Numbered from the stretch's first letter, positions 1 to 9,547 are shown. The stretch: DNA of 64,000 bases from Geomonas anaerohicana (GCF_016458305.1 NZ_JAEMHL010000006.1:148484-212483); one strand, 5' to 3'. Notes: generated by a model not told the origin, from the sequence alone. Numbers and translations are program-made.

Positions 1-1854
1 GTACTCGGCCTTGGCCTGGTACACCTTGATCCTGGTCGGGGTCTCTTTCTGGAGATAGAGCTTCTGATCCTGCTGGAAAGGGGGGAAGAACTGCAGCTGC
101 AGGAACTCTCCCTCGGTGGTCAGCTGCAGTTCGGGTTCGCCGTGCACCAGCTCAAGCCGAACAGAAGCGGCGGCGTCGAGGTAGACCTGCGGGTGGCCGA
201 TCATGAGCGGCACCGCCAGGTCCTGGTCCAGCACGTAGCTCTCGCGGTTGTAGTAGCCGGAACCGCGCTCCTTCTTGATACAGGCGCAGATGAGCCGGTC
301 TTGGGCGCTGAGATAATCGAGGCTCTCGGCGTCTTCCGCCAGCCGCTTGAACGACACGTTGCGCCCGGCGCTCCATTTGCCGGTGGGTGCCTGCTTCTGT
401 TCCCTGGGCGTGATCTGGAAGAAGCCGCGCAACTCCTCGAAGTGCCAGATCAGGCGCGACTGCGGCCCCTCCGCATCGACCGCCTCGTCGCCGTTCAGGC
501 GCAACAGGGCTGAGATGGCGCTTTGCCAGGATTCGACCGGGGCGAGGACGCGGCACAAGGGGATGGGCGCCTTGCCAGGGGCGGGTTCCGCAGCATCCGC
601 CGCAGCCGTTGCCTCGATCTCGCGGGCAAGCCAGCTGTGCCCGGAATCTTTTAGCCGCTGCACCAGGGTTGCCTGCTTACGTGCCTCGGCAGGGCGCTGA
701 TCGCTGGCGCACCAGTACAGCGCCATCAGTCGGAACAGGGCGTGCAGCGGACTTTGGGCGGGGCGCTGCAGGGACGCCTCCAGGAATTCCTTGCTGCTGC
801 GCCCTCCCTGCCGTTCCGCGATCACCCCCTGGAGGACGTGGTATACCTCCTGGTCCGGCCACTCCCTTTTGGCGACGATGAAACTGCACAGTTCTGCAGC
901 TTCGTCGAGCTGTTTCGGGTCCTGCGTGGCGAGGAGGGCCAGGATAAAGAAGGGGCCGGTGCCGTTGTCGAAATAGGCCTTTCTCTTGCCGGTCTCCTTG
1001 CGCAGGGCGACCAGGGCGGCACGGAACAACTCGACGCAGCGGTCGTATTGGCCGCGCTGCAGCGCGCAGCATGCGAGCACGGATATCTGGTTGGAGCTGC
1101 AGCGCTCGGCCGCGGCGGCTTCGGCGTCGTCAGCTCGGTCCCGGGATAACAGTTCCAGGCAGTACATGTCGAGCAGGAACGGGGGTGAATCGGAACGGGC
1201 GGTGAGTTCGGCGAGCACGCGAAACGGTGCATCGGCCGCGGTGAGTGTTTCCCGTGCGAAGGTGAGATGCGCCGCCAGCGCCGCCCCCTGCAAAATCACG
1301 GGGAGAGTGCGGAACCACGTCTCGTCGAAGGGGCGGAAGCAGACCGCATCCAGGGGATGACAGCGCTGGGCCTCGTAGGGAAACTGGCGCAGGTAGCGTT
1401 CCGCGGCTTCCAGAGCGGCACGGACGTCCTTGCGGTAGACGCCGATGCGCACATCGCGCAGGGCGTGGGCCGACAGCCGGTAGAAGTTGCTCCCCCAGTT
1501 GGAGACCATGGGGATTTCGGCGAGGATGGTGCGCACCATGGTTTCGAAACGGCCGCTCTCGACCGCCTGCAGCGTGGCCGCGTGCGCCACCTCGGGGGAG
1601 CAGGAGATCCCTTCGCCGGTATGGCGGACCAGGTCCCGGTTCTTCAGTTCCTCCAGCATTTCGGCGAGGACCAGGCCGGTGTAGCTCCGTCCCGGAGGTG
1701 CGGGAAGCCCTGTTTTCTTGACGATGTTGAGGAGAACGTGCTTGGAAAGAGGTGCGTGGATGACGGAGAGAAGCTGGATGAGCGCCGACTGCTCCGGCGT
1801 GCAGCGGGCCAGGAGGTCATGCGGTTGGGACTGTGGTTGTTTGGGCTGAGTCAC
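1..1854 (-). CDS. SNF2-helicase-like protein, N-terminal part (runs off the left edge)
   Basis: The reading frame stays open for 618 codons from a GTG at 1854 to base 1, so the C-terminus lies outside the window. GAGG sits about 8 nt upstream of that GTG. The visible part is a soluble, helix-rich region with no catalytic motif. Near the window edge the segment LSAQDRLICACIKKE followed by LDQDLAVPLMIGHP resembles the region that precedes the helicase core in very large bacterial SNF2-family helicases, where a GHP-type motif is common. The helicase motor would lie beyond base 1, so function is an inference. A separate complete SNF2 helicase lies at 5465-8926. If the off-window part lacks Walker motifs, this would instead be an unassigned large repeat protein. 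Confidence 0.6.
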   Translation of the reverse strand, partial: MTQPKQPQSQPHDLLARCTPEQSALIQLLSVIHAPLSKHVLLNIVKKTGLPAPPGRSYTGLVLAEMLEELKNRDLVRHTGEGISCSPEVAHAATLQAVESGRFETMVRTILAEIPMVSNWGSNFYRLSAHALRDVRIGVYRKDVRAALEAAERYLRQFPYEAQRCHPLDAVCFRPFDETWFRTLPVILQGAALAAHLTFARETLTAADAPFRVLAELTARSDSPPFLLDMYCLELLSRDRADDAEAAAAERCSSNQISVLACCALQRGQYDRCVELFRAALVALRKETGKRKAYFDNGTGPFFILALLATQDPKQLDEAAELCSFIVAKREWPDQEVYHVLQGVIAERQGGRSSKEFLEASLQRPAQSPLHALFRLMALYWCASDQRPAEARKQATLVQRLKDSGHSWLAREIEATAAADAAEPAPGKAPIPLCRVLAPVESWQSAISALLRLNGDEAVDAEGPQSRLIWHFEELRGFFQITPREQKQAPTGKWSAGRNVSFKRLAEDAESLDYLSAQDRLICACIKKERGSGYYNRESYVLDQDLAVPLMIGHPQVYLDAAASVRLELVHGEPELQLTTEGEFLQLQFFPPFQQDQKLYLQKETPTRIKVYQAKAEY

Positions 1855-1899
1855 CTGGAACCTCGGATGCTCTGGAAAGGCACGGATGTTGGTAACATT

Positions 1900-2036
1900 C
1901 CCTCTCCCTGTGGAAGAGGGTGCCCGAAGGGCGGGTGAGGGCGGTGCCACAAGGCACCATCTCGCCTATTGCAGCGCCCTCACCCCCGCCCCTCTCCCAG
2001 GGGGTGAGGGGGGAGAGCAAGGGGGTAAGGGGGGCG
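1900..2036. repeat. GC-rich inverted-repeat element (REP-like)
   Basis: The gap between the SNF2-like gene and aguB is filled by complementary tracts. A left arm begins CCCTCTCCCTGTGGAAGAGG, a central small hairpin pairs GGTGCC with GGCACC, and a right arm carries CCTCTCCCAGGGGGTGAGG. The arms can fold back on each other. It contains no ORF and looks like a dispersed non-coding palindromic element. It could also act as a bidirectional transcription barrier. Confidence 0.6.
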
Positions 2037-2046
2037 TAGTGGTTGA

Positions 2047-2928
2047 TTAATCCCGGTAGCGCCTGACCAGTTCGCCGTAGGCGTCGATGCGGCGGTCGCG
2101 CAAGAACGGCCAGATGCGGCGCACGTCCTCGCTGCGGCGCATGTCGAGATCGACCACGAGGAGCTCCTCTTCCTCGCCGGCGCGGACCAGGAATTCTCCC
2201 TGCGGCCCGGCCGCGAAGCTGGAGCCCCAGAACTTGATGCCGGCACCGGCGCCGCTCGGGTCCGCCTCGAAGCCGACCCGGTTGATGCTGCACACCGGGA
2301 TGCCGTTGGCGACGGCGTGGGCGCGCTGCACGGTAACCCAGGCATCGAGCTGGCGCTGCTGCTCGGCGACCTCGTCGCGCGGGTCCCAGCCGATGGCGGT
2401 GGGGTAGATGAGGAGGTCGGCGCCGGCAAGCGCCATCAGGCGCGCCGCTTCCGGATACCACTGGTCCCAGCAGACCAGCACGCCCAGCTTGCCGACCGAG
2501 GTCTGGATCGGTTCGAAGCCGAGGTCGCCGGGGGTGAAGTAGAACTTCTCGTAGAAGGCCGGGTCGTCGGGGATGTGCATCTTGCGGTACTTGCCGGCGA
2601 TCGAGCCGTCCTTCTCCAGCACCACCGCCGTGTTGTGGTACAACCCCGGCGCGCGGCGCTCGAAGAGCGAGGTCACGATGACGACGCCCAGTTCACGGGC
2701 CAGCGCCCCGAAATGATCGGTGGAGGGACCGGGGATGGTCTCGGCGAGGTCGAAGCAGGCGGTGTCCTCGGTCTGGCAGAAGTAGCTGCCGGTATGCAGT
2801 TCCTGGAGCAGCACCAGTTGTGCCCCCTGGGCGGCGGCCTCACGGATTTTGGCAGTGGTGGCGGCCACCATCTCGTCACGCCCCGGTTTCAGGGCCTGCT
2901 GCACAAGGGCTACTTTCAGTTTGTTCAT
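2047..2928 (-). CDS. aguB: N-carbamoylputrescine amidase
   Basis: A 293-aa nitrilase-superfamily enzyme that hydrolyses N-carbamoylputrescine to putrescine, CO2 and ammonia. The Glu-Lys-Cys triad is visible: E43 in LLQELHTG, K116 in KYRKMHIP and C153 in VLVCWDQWYP. The start MNKLKVALVQQ is chosen because GGAG lies 8 nt upstream of the ATG; in-frame starts further upstream would read through a repeat. It is followed on the same strand order by aguA (upstream, 3084-4112), so the two consecutive steps from agmatine to putrescine are encoded side by side, though a 155-bp repeat-filled gap separates them. Function is strongly supported by the full-length match to the family pattern and by the partner gene. 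Confidence 0.93.
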   Translation of the reverse strand: MNKLKVALVQQALKPGRDEMVAATTAKIREAAAQGAQLVLLQELHTGSYFCQTEDTACFDLAETIPGPSTDHFGALARELGVVIVTSLFERRAPGLYHNTAVVLEKDGSIAGKYRKMHIPDDPAFYEKFYFTPGDLGFEPIQTSVGKLGVLVCWDQWYPEAARLMALAGADLLIYPTAIGWDPRDEVAEQQRQLDAWVTVQRAHAVANGIPVCSINRVGFEADPSGAGAGIKFWGSSFAAGPQGEFLVRAGEEEELLVVDLDMRRSEDVRRIWPFLRDRRIDAYGELVRRYRD

Positions 2929-2953
2929 GGTCTTCTCCGTCATTTGGTATCTG

Positions 2954-3050
2954 CTCCTCCCCCCGGAGGGGGGAGGCCGGGAGGGGGGGAAGCCGTCGGG
3001 GGAAATAAGCCCCCTCCCTAGCCCTCCCCCTCCGGGGGAGGGGATGTTCT
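2954..3050. repeat. GC-rich palindromic element between aguA and aguB
   Basis: Runs of CCCCCCGGAGGGGGGAGG and, 70 bases later, CCCTCCCCCTCCGGGGGAGG form nested inverted repeats. A closely similar arrangement occurs at 24951-25053 downstream of pfkA, so this is a dispersed element rather than a local hairpin. It lies in the untranslated gap of the presumed aguA-aguB transcript. Confidence 0.6.
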
Positions 3051-3083
3051 CTGCCTCAGTATCCCCCATCGAGAGGGGGCTTG

Positions 3084-4112
3084 TTACCTCAGCGTCCCCT
3101 TGGGCAGCTGCATGGTCACGCAATGCAGCGACCCGTGCTGCAGGATGAGCGGGAGGCAATCGATGCCGATGATCTCGTACCCGGGAAACGCCTCGCCGAC
3201 GGCAACCAGTGCGGCGGCGTCGTTCTTGTCCTGGTAGGTCGGCACCAGCACGGCGCCGTTGATCACCAGGAAATTGGCGTAGGTCGCCGGCAGTCTCTGC
3301 CCCTCGTCGTCGAATACCGCGCTCGGCCAGGGGAGGGGGATGGCGCGGTACGGTCGGCCGCTGCGGGTGCGGAAGGCGAGAACCTCGTCCTCCATGGCCT
3401 TGAGCGCCGGGTAGTGCTCGTCATCCGGATCGTCGCAGGCTACGTAGGCTATGGTGTCGTCCGGGCAGATGCGGGCCAGGGTGTCGACGTGGGAGTCGGT
3501 GTCGTCGCCGGCCAGATACCCGTTGGACAACCACAGGAAGCGGTCGCTGCCGAACAGGCCGTGCAGCTCCTCCTCCAGCTCCTCGCGGGTCAGGTGCGGG
3601 TTGCGGTTGTCGTTCATCAGGCATTCTTCGGTGGTGAGAATGGTCCCTTTGCCGTCGCTCTCGATGCTGCCGCCTTCGAGGATCAATCCGACCGTTTCCA
3701 GCGGAGCATTCCACACGCCCAGCCCCTGCAGACACTTGTTGATGCGGTTGTCCAGGTCGGACGGGAACTTGAGGCCCCAGCCGTTGAAGCCGAAGTTCAA
3801 GAGCCTCGGGGCGCCGTCCTCCAACACGGTGATCGGGCCGAAGTCCCGGGCCCAGGTGTCGTTGGTGTCGACGGGGAGGAGGCGGACCTGCTCCAGGTCG
3901 GCTCCGGCCGCTTCGAGTTCTTCGCGGACCCGATCGGTATCGTCGGCGGCGACGACGACCTGTTCAAACTGGCTGATGGCGCTCGCGATCGCGGCAAAGA
4001 CGGGGCGGACCTGGTCCAGGTAGGGGAGCCAGTCGCTGTTTTCGTGCGGCCATGCCATGAGCACGCCGTCCTGGAGTTCCCACTCTGCCGGTAATCTTCT
4101 GTTCTGAGTCAC
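3084..4112 (-). CDS. aguA: agmatine deiminase
   Basis: A 342-aa enzyme of the peptidylarginine-deiminase fold that converts agmatine to N-carbamoylputrescine and ammonia. The sequence is full length. It shows the N-terminal AWPHENSDW substrate region, WARDFGP, the EGGSIE acidic loop, and the C-terminal GSLHC with the catalytic cysteine at residue 331. The start is a GTG with AGGAG 7 nt upstream. Together with aguB it forms the agmatine route to putrescine; an arginine decarboxylase is not in the window. A promoter is likely in the 172-bp gap shared with the divergent nudC. Confidence 0.95.
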   Translation of the reverse strand: MTQNRRLPAEWELQDGVLMAWPHENSDWLPYLDQVRPVFAAIASAISQFEQVVVAADDTDRVREELEAAGADLEQVRLLPVDTNDTWARDFGPITVLEDGAPRLLNFGFNGWGLKFPSDLDNRINKCLQGLGVWNAPLETVGLILEGGSIESDGKGTILTTEECLMNDNRNPHLTREELEEELHGLFGSDRFLWLSNGYLAGDDTDSHVDTLARICPDDTIAYVACDDPDDEHYPALKAMEDEVLAFRTRSGRPYRAIPLPWPSAVFDDEGQRLPATYANFLVINGAVLVPTYQDKNDAAALVAVGEAFPGYEIIGIDCLPLILQHGSLHCVTMQLPKGTLR

Positions 4113-4215
4113 TTTATCTCCTGCTCAAGCCGCACTGCGGCCGGTATTGGCGAACGAAAAAAGTAGCATAGGCCGGGCAGCCAATCAAGTTAAATGCTTT
4201 GAAAGAAAAGGGGGA

Positions 4216-4243
4216 TTGCTTCCTCGGCCGGTTCCTGTATGAT
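4216..4243 (+). promoter_or_regulatory. probable sigma-70 promoter of nudC
   Basis: TTGCTT (4216-4221) and TATGAT (4238-4243) are separated by 16 bp and lie 42 bp upstream of the nudC ATG. The -10 box is near consensus. This is a sequence match only. Confidence 0.45.
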
Positions 4244-4284
4244 GCACGCCAGCACAGCAACCACCCCGCCACAGGAGCAGAAGC

Positions 4285-5136
4285 ATGTCCTACCCCGAGA
4301 CCGTCAACCTACCGTTCAACGGTGAGATCATCAGGACCAGGTTCACCCAGTTGAAGCCCGACGCCTCCAGCACCGACGGCCCGGGATACTGGGTCTTACT
4401 GCAGGGGGACACGCTCCTGCTGCGGGAGGGGGACCTGCACCGCGGCGAGTTGCCCGCGCCGCTTGCCGACAACGGGCAGGCGCTTCGTTTCGGCGAGTGG
4501 GACGGTGACCCGGTGCGGCTATTCAGCCTGGCCAAGGGGGACGATATTCCGCAGGGGCTGCAGGCTGTCCCCTGGACCGAGCTTCCGGACCAGCTGGCGA
4601 CCCTGTATGGCGTTGCCAGGCAGATCCTGCACTGGGAGAGGTTGAGCCGGCACTGCTCGCGCTGTGGCAGTTCGGACATGATCCGCATCGCCCCCACCTG
4701 GGGCAAGCGCTGTGGCGGCTGCGGTCACGAGCATTACCCGCACATCCACCCTTGCGTCATCGTGCTGATCCGGCGCGGTGATGAGTTCCTGCTGGCCCGC
4801 AAGCCGGAGTGGGCGGCGGGGCGCTACAGCCTGGTGGCCGGCTTCGTGGACTTCGGGGAATCGCTGGAAGAGTGCGTCGTGCGCGAGGTATTCGAGGAGA
4901 CGGGGCTGAAGGTCACCGACATCCGTTACGTGGGGAGCCAGAACTGGCCCTTCCCGAGCCAGCTCATGGCCGGCTTCGTGGCGAGCTACGAGTCGGGTGA
5001 GATCGCGGTCGAGGCGGAAGAACTCGAGGATGCCCAGTGGTTCACCAGGGAGCGCATGCCGCCGGCGCTTCCCCCCAAGCGCAGCATCGCACGCTATATC
5101 ATCGACAACTTCGCTTTAAATAATTCGCCCCGGTGA
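4285..5136 (+). CDS. nudC: NAD(+) diphosphatase / RNA de-NADding Nudix hydrolase
   Basis: A 283-aa protein with the NudC layout: an N-terminal domain, a four-cysteine zinc ribbon (C124, C127, C143, C146) and a complete Nudix box at residues 186-208 (GFVDFGESLEE then REVFEETG). NudC enzymes split NAD(H) into NMN(H) and AMP and remove NAD caps from RNA. A downstream SQNWPFP motif, typical of the NADH-pyrophosphatase branch (SQPWPFP), supports this over other Nudix enzymes. GGAG lies upstream of the ATG. It stands alone, divergent from aguA, and is followed by a terminator. Confidence 0.94.
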   Translation: MSYPETVNLPFNGEIIRTRFTQLKPDASSTDGPGYWVLLQGDTLLLREGDLHRGELPAPLADNGQALRFGEWDGDPVRLFSLAKGDDIPQGLQAVPWTELPDQLATLYGVARQILHWERLSRHCSRCGSSDMIRIAPTWGKRCGGCGHEHYPHIHPCVIVLIRRGDEFLLARKPEWAAGRYSLVAGFVDFGESLEECVVREVFEETGLKVTDIRYVGSQNWPFPSQLMAGFVASYESGEIAVEAEELEDAQWFTRERMPPALPPKRSIARYIIDNFALNNSPR

Positions 5137-5215
5137 AGAAAATAACTAAAGTCTCGGGATGTTTGGCCGATATGCTTAATTAACACCCCGGAACACACTC
5201 CTGGGTCTCCTTTTT

Positions 5216-5250
5216 AGGGGGGCGGATCGAGACCGTCCCCCATTTTTTAT
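5216..5250 (+). terminator. rho-independent terminator after nudC
   Basis: A GGGGGCGG / CCGTCCCCC stem with one bulged base encloses a short loop and is followed by ATTTTTTATT. The rest of the 5137-5464 gap shows no supported gene. Confidence 0.6.
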
Positions 5251-5464
5251 TGCCCTACCGAGAAAAGTCACCCTTCACGCCCGTTCCACCTCCTTCTTCT
5301 TACTCCTTAGGCCTTTGGGCCGCCCCGCTTTCGCTTATCCTTCCTCATTCCACTGTTCGCTCCCGGGTTTTAATCTGTTACCGTGCATGGTGCTGTTGTG
5401 TTTGGCATCTGTTTCTGCTAACTTGAACGGTCCGTTATTGGCTTACCCTCCGGGAGAAGACGAA

Positions 5465-8400
5465 TTGATCGACATCACGGCCATCCCCCTGCTGCGGCAC
5501 CTGTTCCAGATGCCTGCCGCGGGCATATACGCACTCGCGGACAAGGTGCACCTCTTCAACGGCTTCGAGCTGTGCAAGAGAAAGCCGGTCCGCGGGCTGA
5601 GCTGGCACAAGGACGGCAGCGTCCTCGAGGTCGAGCTCCGCGATGCCGAGGTGTCCTGCCGGGTCACCCTTTCCCTGGTGCAGGGTGAATTTTCCAGCGC
5701 CTGCGACTGCGGCACCTGGAGCCCCCACGGTCGCTGCCCCCACCTGGTCGCGGCGCTGGCTACCGTGAAAAAGGCGCTGGCGCCCGCGTCTTTTCCCATG
5801 CTGCAACTCCCCAACGATTACCTGCAGGGGATCCGCGCCGTCCTCTCCGCCGCGCCGGCACAGGGTGCCGCCGGCGATGAAGGCGCGCCGGTGACCGAGG
5901 GGGGCTATGCGCTGGTGCTGGACCGGGACATGGGCGGCTTGCGCATGCGCCTGATGCTGGACCAGGTCCCCGTTGCCCTCTACGACGCTGCGCTGCCCGC
6001 CTCCATCCGCGAGTTCCTACGCCTGTTGCATTCCTCGGCGCTGCGCGGACGTGCCGTGGAGGAATTCCTGACCCGTTTCCGCGGTCGGTTCCCCATTCTT
6101 TACCTGGGTGCCGGCGGACCCCAGCAGCTCTATTTCGACCCCTCGCTGCAGCGCACGGTCTTGCTGCACCTCGACCTGCACCGGGAGGAGGTCGCCGCGA
6201 GGCTGTCTCTGGAGGATGGCGCCGCCGTCGAGGGAGAGGAATCCTTCATTCACCAGGGGTACTACTTCGACCTTAGACGCGGCTTGATCCAGAAGGTGGA
6301 CGATACCGCTTCGTCCCTCCATGCCGAACTGGCCCAGCGCCTGGCGCAGGCTGAGCGGGCCGATCTGGTCCGGTTAGAGGAGGCCCCGTCCGAAGCGGCC
6401 GGGCCGGAGCAGGCTGCGCCGGAGGCCGCCCCTGCCGAGCTGGCGCCTTCGGCGGAATACGGCATCCTCCGCTTTCCCGCCGCCCGATTCAACGCCGTTC
6501 ATTTCATTTTCGGAGGCAGCCAGGATGAACTGGCCCGCCGGGTGGTTTTTTCCCGGTCCGGCGAGATCGTCCCGCCTTTGCCGCTCGAACCGCGCTACCG
6601 GCTGAACATCCTCGAGCTGGCGGAAACCTCGGCCATGGCCGCCGAAGGCGTTGCCGATGGCATCACCTTCTCCCTCTCCCCCCCGGCTTTCCGCTTCTTC
6701 AACGCCGCCGGGCGTGCCGTCTTCCCCCAGCCGCTCAAGGCCAAGAAACGCGTGGCCGCCATCATCAAGGCCTGCTTCGCAGCGCTGGGTGCCGCGAGCC
6801 CGGGTGAACGGGACCGGGTGGTGCGCCAGGCACTGGAAGGGGCTGAGTTCTACAAGCGCGGGGTCAGAGCCGATGCCAGGGGCGTCATCACCGAGTTCTG
6901 CCAACTGGCGCAGCAGCCGACCACGTTGCTGCAGCTCTCCGAAGAGGGCGCATGGCTCGCCGTGACCGTTGCCGTCGAGCGCCAGGGGCGGCTTCTCGAG
7001 CTACTGGCCGAGCATTTCGGCTTCGACATCTTCTGGCAGTCCGATGGAGTGGGGCGTTTCGCCCTGGAGCGCAAAACACTGATGCGCCAACTTTCGGAGC
7101 TGAAGAGCGCGCTGGCCGGGGAAGGGTTCGCGCTGGCCCTGGCCGGCGAGGACCTGCAGACCGCCTCCTGGACCTTCACCCTGGATGCCACCCGCTCCAG
7201 CATCGACTGGTTCGAACTGCGCCCCGAGATTCGCGCCGACGGCGAACTGGTCGACGAAGCGGAACTTCTGGACGCGTTGCAGGGGGGAGGCGTCTTCCGC
7301 AGGGGTGACTCCATATTCGTGCTCGACCCGATGACCTCAAGTACCCTGGCCCTGTTCGCACCGCACGCCAAGCGCGAGGTGGTGCGGGTGCCGCGCCTGC
7401 AGATCCTCGACTGGATCACGCTGCGCAGAAACGGGGTCCGGGTGCTCCTCTCTCCGGAGGACGAGCGCATCTTTGAAAGCCTGACCCGCTTCGAGAGCAT
7501 CCCCCGGCGCTCCCCTCCCGCCGAACTGAAGGCCACCCTGCGCAACTACCAACTCGAAGGGTACAGCTGGCTCGCCTTTTTGTACGAGCACCGCTTCGGC
7601 GCCTGCCTCGCCGACGACATGGGCCTGGGCAAGACCATCCAGGCCATCGCGCTCCTGGCCGGGCTGAAAGAGGGGGGCATCGAATCCCAACTGCCGGCCG
7701 ACGTGCCGCACCTGGTGGTGGTCCCCCCGACGCTGATCTTTAACTGGGAGAGCGAACTGGCCCGTTTCTATCCCGGCCTCAAGGTGGGCGTCTACCGCGG
7801 CCAGGGGCGCCGCGCCGACTTCTCCGGGGTCGACCTGGTCCTCACCAGCTACGGGGTCATCCAGCGCGACATCGAGATCCTGAGCGAGATCCCCTTCCAC
7901 GTCATCGTCTTCGACGAGGCACAGGCGGTGAAGAACATCCACGCGGAAACCACGGGCGCGGTGCGCAAACTGAAGGGGAGGTTCAAGGTCACCCTGACCG
8001 GCACCCCGGTGGAGAATCACCTGGGCGAATACTTTTCCGTGATGGACCTGGCTCTCCCGGGCCTCCTGGGTCCCTACGAGCAGTTCCGCCGGCAGATGGG
8101 GCGCGAGGGAACGGAATTCCTCGAGACCCTGATCCGGCGCACTCACCCCTTCATCCTCAGGCGCTCCAAGGACATGATCGCGGCCGAGCTCCCGCCCAAG
8201 GTGGAGACCGACATCTACCTGGAGATGAGCCCGCGCCAGAAAGCCCTCTACGCCCGCACCGTGACCGAGGTCCGGGAGACGGTGGCGCGCGCCTACAGCT
8301 CCAACTCCGCCGGCCAGGCCCGCATCATCGCCCTCACCGCCATCCTCAAGCTGCGCCAGATCTGTCTCTGCTCGCGGCTGATCCTCCCCGATGCCGCCGA

Positions 8401-8926
8401 TCGTTCGCCGAAGGTGGATTTCCTGGTCGAGCAGTTGCACGAACTCTTCGCGGAAGGGCACAGCGTGCTGGTGTTCTCTCAGTTCACCTCCTTTCTGGAC
8501 ATCGTTCAGCAGGGACTCAGCCAGCGCGGCATCGTCTCTTCGAGGCTGGACGGCACCACCCCGGTGTCCCGCAGGAAGGAACTGGTGCAGAATTTCCAGG
8601 ATTCCAGCGAGCCCGGCGTGTTCCTGCTGAGCCTGAAGGCCGGGGGGAGGGGGCTCAACCTTACCCGCGCCTCCTATGTCTTCCATCTCGACCCCTGGTG
8701 GAACCCGGCGGTGGAGAGCCAGGCGTCGGACCGCGCCCACCGGATCGGTCAGAAGCGCCAGGTGACCATCACCAGGCTGCTGATGCGGCACTCGATCGAG
8801 GAGAAGATGATGGAGCTGAAGAAGCGCAAGCTCAAGCTGTACCGGGCGCTTCTCGAGGACGCGGAAAACGAGGGTGCCGTGGCTATCGGGCGGGAGGATT
8901 TCGAGTTCCTGCTGGGGCAGGGCTAG
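5465..8926 (+). CDS. SWIM zinc finger / SNF2-family helicase
   Basis: A 1153-aa DNA-dependent ATPase if it starts at the TTG at 5465, which has GGGAGAA 8 nt upstream. The frame stays open to an ATG at 5387 and a further start at 5315, but neither has a good ribosome site. Near residues 79-91 a SWIM-type zinc motif is visible (CDCG then CPH). The C-terminal half is a complete SNF2 motor: Walker A in DDMGLGKT near residue 715, the DEAQ box near 815, TGTPVEN, and the helicase C domain with DPWWNPAVE and DRAHRIGQ near 1080-1100. Such proteins remodel protein-DNA complexes; the exact cellular role is not known. It is probably monocistronic. Confidence 0.9.
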   Translation: MIDITAIPLLRHLFQMPAAGIYALADKVHLFNGFELCKRKPVRGLSWHKDGSVLEVELRDAEVSCRVTLSLVQGEFSSACDCGTWSPHGRCPHLVAALATVKKALAPASFPMLQLPNDYLQGIRAVLSAAPAQGAAGDEGAPVTEGGYALVLDRDMGGLRMRLMLDQVPVALYDAALPASIREFLRLLHSSALRGRAVEEFLTRFRGRFPILYLGAGGPQQLYFDPSLQRTVLLHLDLHREEVAARLSLEDGAAVEGEESFIHQGYYFDLRRGLIQKVDDTASSLHAELAQRLAQAERADLVRLEEAPSEAAGPEQAAPEAAPAELAPSAEYGILRFPAARFNAVHFIFGGSQDELARRVVFSRSGEIVPPLPLEPRYRLNILELAETSAMAAEGVADGITFSLSPPAFRFFNAAGRAVFPQPLKAKKRVAAIIKACFAALGAASPGERDRVVRQALEGAEFYKRGVRADARGVITEFCQLAQQPTTLLQLSEEGAWLAVTVAVERQGRLLELLAEHFGFDIFWQSDGVGRFALERKTLMRQLSELKSALAGEGFALALAGEDLQTASWTFTLDATRSSIDWFELRPEIRADGELVDEAELLDALQGGGVFRRGDSIFVLDPMTSSTLALFAPHAKREVVRVPRLQILDWITLRRNGVRVLLSPEDERIFESLTRFESIPRRSPPAELKATLRNYQLEGYSWLAFLYEHRFGACLADDMGLGKTIQAIALLAGLKEGGIESQLPADVPHLVVVPPTLIFNWESELARFYPGLKVGVYRGQGRRADFSGVDLVLTSYGVIQRDIEILSEIPFHVIVFDEAQAVKNIHAETTGAVRKLKGRFKVTLTGTPVENHLGEYFSVMDLALPGLLGPYEQFRRQMGREGTEFLETLIRRTHPFILRRSKDMIAAELPPKVETDIYLEMSPRQKALYARTVTEVRETVARAYSSNSAGQARIIALTAILKLRQICLCSRLILPDAADRSPKVDFLVEQLHELFAEGHSVLVFSQFTSFLDIVQQGLSQRGIVSSRLDGTTPVSRRKELVQNFQDSSEPGVFLLSLKAGGRGLNLTRASYVFHLDPWWNPAVESQASDRAHRIGQKRQVTITRLLMRHSIEEKMMELKKRKLKLYRALLEDAENEGAVAIGREDFEFLLGQG

Positions 8927-8940
8927 GGGCTGGGGCTTGA

Positions 8941-8973
8941 AGGGGACTGGCTCCGCAGGTGCCTGTCCCCCTT
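8941..8973 (+). repeat. family A 32-bp repeat, single arm
   Basis: A copy of the repeat whose core is CTGGCTCCGC...AGGTGCCTGTCCCC. It sits in the 74-bp gap between two convergent genes. Other copies: 10790-10821, 12891-12925, 46273-46306, 46347-46378 (inverted), 50135-50167 and 50422-50454 (inverted). Confidence 0.75.
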
Positions 8974-9000
8974 ACACTGAGCGGCTATGCGGCCGGGAGT

Positions 9001-9444
9001 CTAGGCCTGGGGCTGGGTAAAGTACCTGCAGAAGTAGAGGGTGTTCCTGCCGTTTTTTGAGCTGTAGCTCACCTCGTCCATCAGGGTCTCGATGATGAAG
9101 AGCCCCATGCCGTTCTCCGGGATCGATCCGATGACCTCCGGATCGAACTCAAGGCTGCGCGGGGCGAACTCCTCCATTGCGTTCCCTTCGTCGGTGACCT
9201 CGAAAGAGATGCGGTCGTGGTGCAGGGTGATGGCGGTGTCGACGCGGTAACCTTCCTGGCGCTTGTAGGCATGGGTGATGGCGTTGTTGAGAGCTTCCAC
9301 GACGCATACTTCCATCTCGCCGTAGGCTTCCGCCTTGAGAGGGGAACAGGTGCAGACGCCGCGCACCGCGTGCCCCACCAGGGCCACGTCGCACAGCCTG
9401 CTTTCGATGCTGAGATAGAGGGTCTTGCTCGGTTTATTGATCAC
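9001..9444 (-). CDS. RsbW-like anti-sigma factor / GHKL serine-threonine kinase
   Basis: A 147-aa single-domain ATP-binding protein of the HATPase_c_2 type. It shows the N box (EALNNAITHAY), a G1 box (VTDEGNAM) and a G2 box (NGMGLFII), which together form the Bergerat nucleotide pocket. There is no histidine-phosphotransfer domain, so it is not a classical histidine kinase. Family members are partner-switching kinases that phosphorylate an anti-sigma-factor antagonist or bind a sigma factor. No antagonist, sigma factor or PP2C phosphatase gene is adjacent, so its partner is unknown. The start is GTG with a weak GCGGGA upstream. Confidence 0.85.
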   Translation of the reverse strand: MINKPSKTLYLSIESRLCDVALVGHAVRGVCTCSPLKAEAYGEMEVCVVEALNNAITHAYKRQEGYRVDTAITLHHDRISFEVTDEGNAMEEFAPRSLEFDPEVIGSIPENGMGLFIIETLMDEVSYSSKNGRNTLYFCRYFTQPQA

Positions 9445-9547
9445 GCTGTCCCGCTTTCGGCCGTTGCCCCGGTGGCTTGGGTCGCTTCGATGTCATCCTT
9501 TCCCGGTCAGACGGCGCTTTTTGCTCCCGTCGGGTCGGGTTTTTCTT

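Noticed and set aside
1267..1938. Long plus-strand open frame (223 codons) opposite the partial SNF2-like gene
   Set aside because: It is antisense to a continuous 618-codon frame with a good start and family-like segments, and runs into the palindromic repeat.
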